DNA of 64,000 nt from Rhizobium sp. C1 (GTDB lineage Bacteria; Pseudomonadota; Alphaproteobacteria; Rhizobiales; Rhizobiaceae): positions 1 through 64,000 of the forward strand of contig NZ_JAJNCY010000009.1 in the NCBI RefSeq assembly GCF_021026335.1, read 5' to 3'. Of this stretch, positions 63,586 to 64,000 are shown piece after piece (position 1 is the first letter of the stretch; every line of letters begins with the position of its first letter). The position numbers and the translations under genes were made by a program. The notes under the pieces were generated by a model that saw nothing but the letters and a program-made list of their open reading frames with translations, did no database searches and was not told where the DNA came from.

Positions 63586-64000
63586 ATGACCATCGAACCC
63601 GGCAGCCAGATCCCCGACGTCACCCTGATGGAGCGGACGCCCGACGGACCTGCCAAGATGTCCTCGAAGGAATTCTTCGATGGCAAGCGCGTCGTGATCT
63701 TCGGCGTACCCGGCGCCTTCACGCCCACCTGCTCGCTGAACCACCTGCCCGGCTATCTCGAAAACCGCGATGCGCTTCTCGCCAAGGGCGTTGACGATAT
63801 CGCCGTCATCTCCGTCAACGATCATCATGTGATGAATGCCTGGGCCAAGGCCACTGGGGCTGAAGGCAAGATCCGCTTCCTCGCCGACTGGGATGCCTCC
63901 TTCGCCAAGGCCACCGGCCTCGACAAGGATCTCAGCGCCGGCGGTCTCGGCGTCCGCTCCACGCGTTTTTCCATGCTGGTGGAAAACGGTGTGGTGAAAT
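63586..64000 (+). CDS. Peroxiredoxin, Prx5/AhpC-TSA type (cut by window end)
   Basis: The first 138 residues of a type 5 peroxiredoxin, starting MTIEPGSQIPDVTLMERTPD. The peroxidatic cysteine is in FTPTCSLNHLPGYLE (PxxxTxxC motif), and DVTLMERTP and NDHHVMNAWAKATGA are family features. It reduces hydrogen peroxide and organic peroxides. GAAGGAGAG precedes the ATG. The 3' end lies beyond the window. Confidence 0.93.
   Translation, partial: MTIEPGSQIPDVTLMERTPDGPAKMSSKEFFDGKRVVIFGVPGAFTPTCSLNHLPGYLENRDALLAKGVDDIAVISVNDHHVMNAWAKATGAEGKIRFLADWDASFAKATGLDKDLSAGGLGVRSTRFSMLVENGVVK

Overview
The window is GC-rich alphaproteobacterial DNA, most likely from Rhizobiaceae (Rhizobium/Agrobacterium/Shinella/Ciceribacter-like). 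This rests on the housekeeping genes (ppdK, smc, dsbA-like lipoprotein, DUF721/DciA, mutY, thrC, M16 peptidase, yqgE), on intergenic palindromes of rhizobial type, on LexA-type boxes of alphaproteobacterial form (GTTC-N7-GTTC), and on RirA-like TGA-N9-TCA sites. All family calls are made by eye from translated sequence; no database search was run.

Region 1 to about 21.7 kb is accessory DNA. It opens with the end of an IS3-family element that has cut into the third gene of a row of tightly coupled small genes. Small hypothetical genes, an XRE-like regulator and a replication-initiator-like gene follow. Next comes an SOS-controlled DNA-damage cassette (zinc-ribbon protein, UvrD-type helicase, SRAP protein, DNA polymerase IV) with two LexA-type boxes. 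A gene-poor 0.9 kb stretch carries clustered TGTAAAC repeats. After it lies a compact four-gene minus-strand operon: an SNF2/RapA-type helicase, a coiled-coil protein ending in two GreA/GreB-C-like domains, a type III-like DNA methyltransferase and a type III-like restriction helicase-nuclease. This operon is the best candidate for an undescribed, probably defensive, system. More orphan genes and a second XRE-like regulator close the region.

Region 21.9 to 31.3 kb is one catabolic operon on the minus strand. It encodes a GlpD-like dehydrogenase, an FGGY kinase, a complete CUT1-type sugar ABC transporter, a class I aldolase-like protein and a SorC-type regulator. An 11-bp perfect inverted repeat lies upstream of its first gene. 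The set fits uptake, phosphorylation, oxidation and aldol cleavage of a polyol. A tRNA-Gln gene follows it.

Region 31.9 to 64 kb is mostly core chromosome. It holds an MBL-fold hydrolase, two tandem paralogous glycosyltransferases whose last gene overlaps a DUF1499 gene tail to tail, ppdK, an iron/siderophore ABC transporter divergent from a methyltransferase across two RirA-like boxes, a higBA toxin-antitoxin pair with its operator, smc, a DsbA-like lipoprotein, an Old Yellow Enzyme homologue, DUF721, mutY, two HAD hydrolases, thrC, an M16 peptidase, a GNAT acetyltransferase, a membrane EAL protein with a degenerate GGDEF domain, a VOC protein, yqgE, a DsbD-domain protein, and the start of a peroxiredoxin gene cut by the window end.
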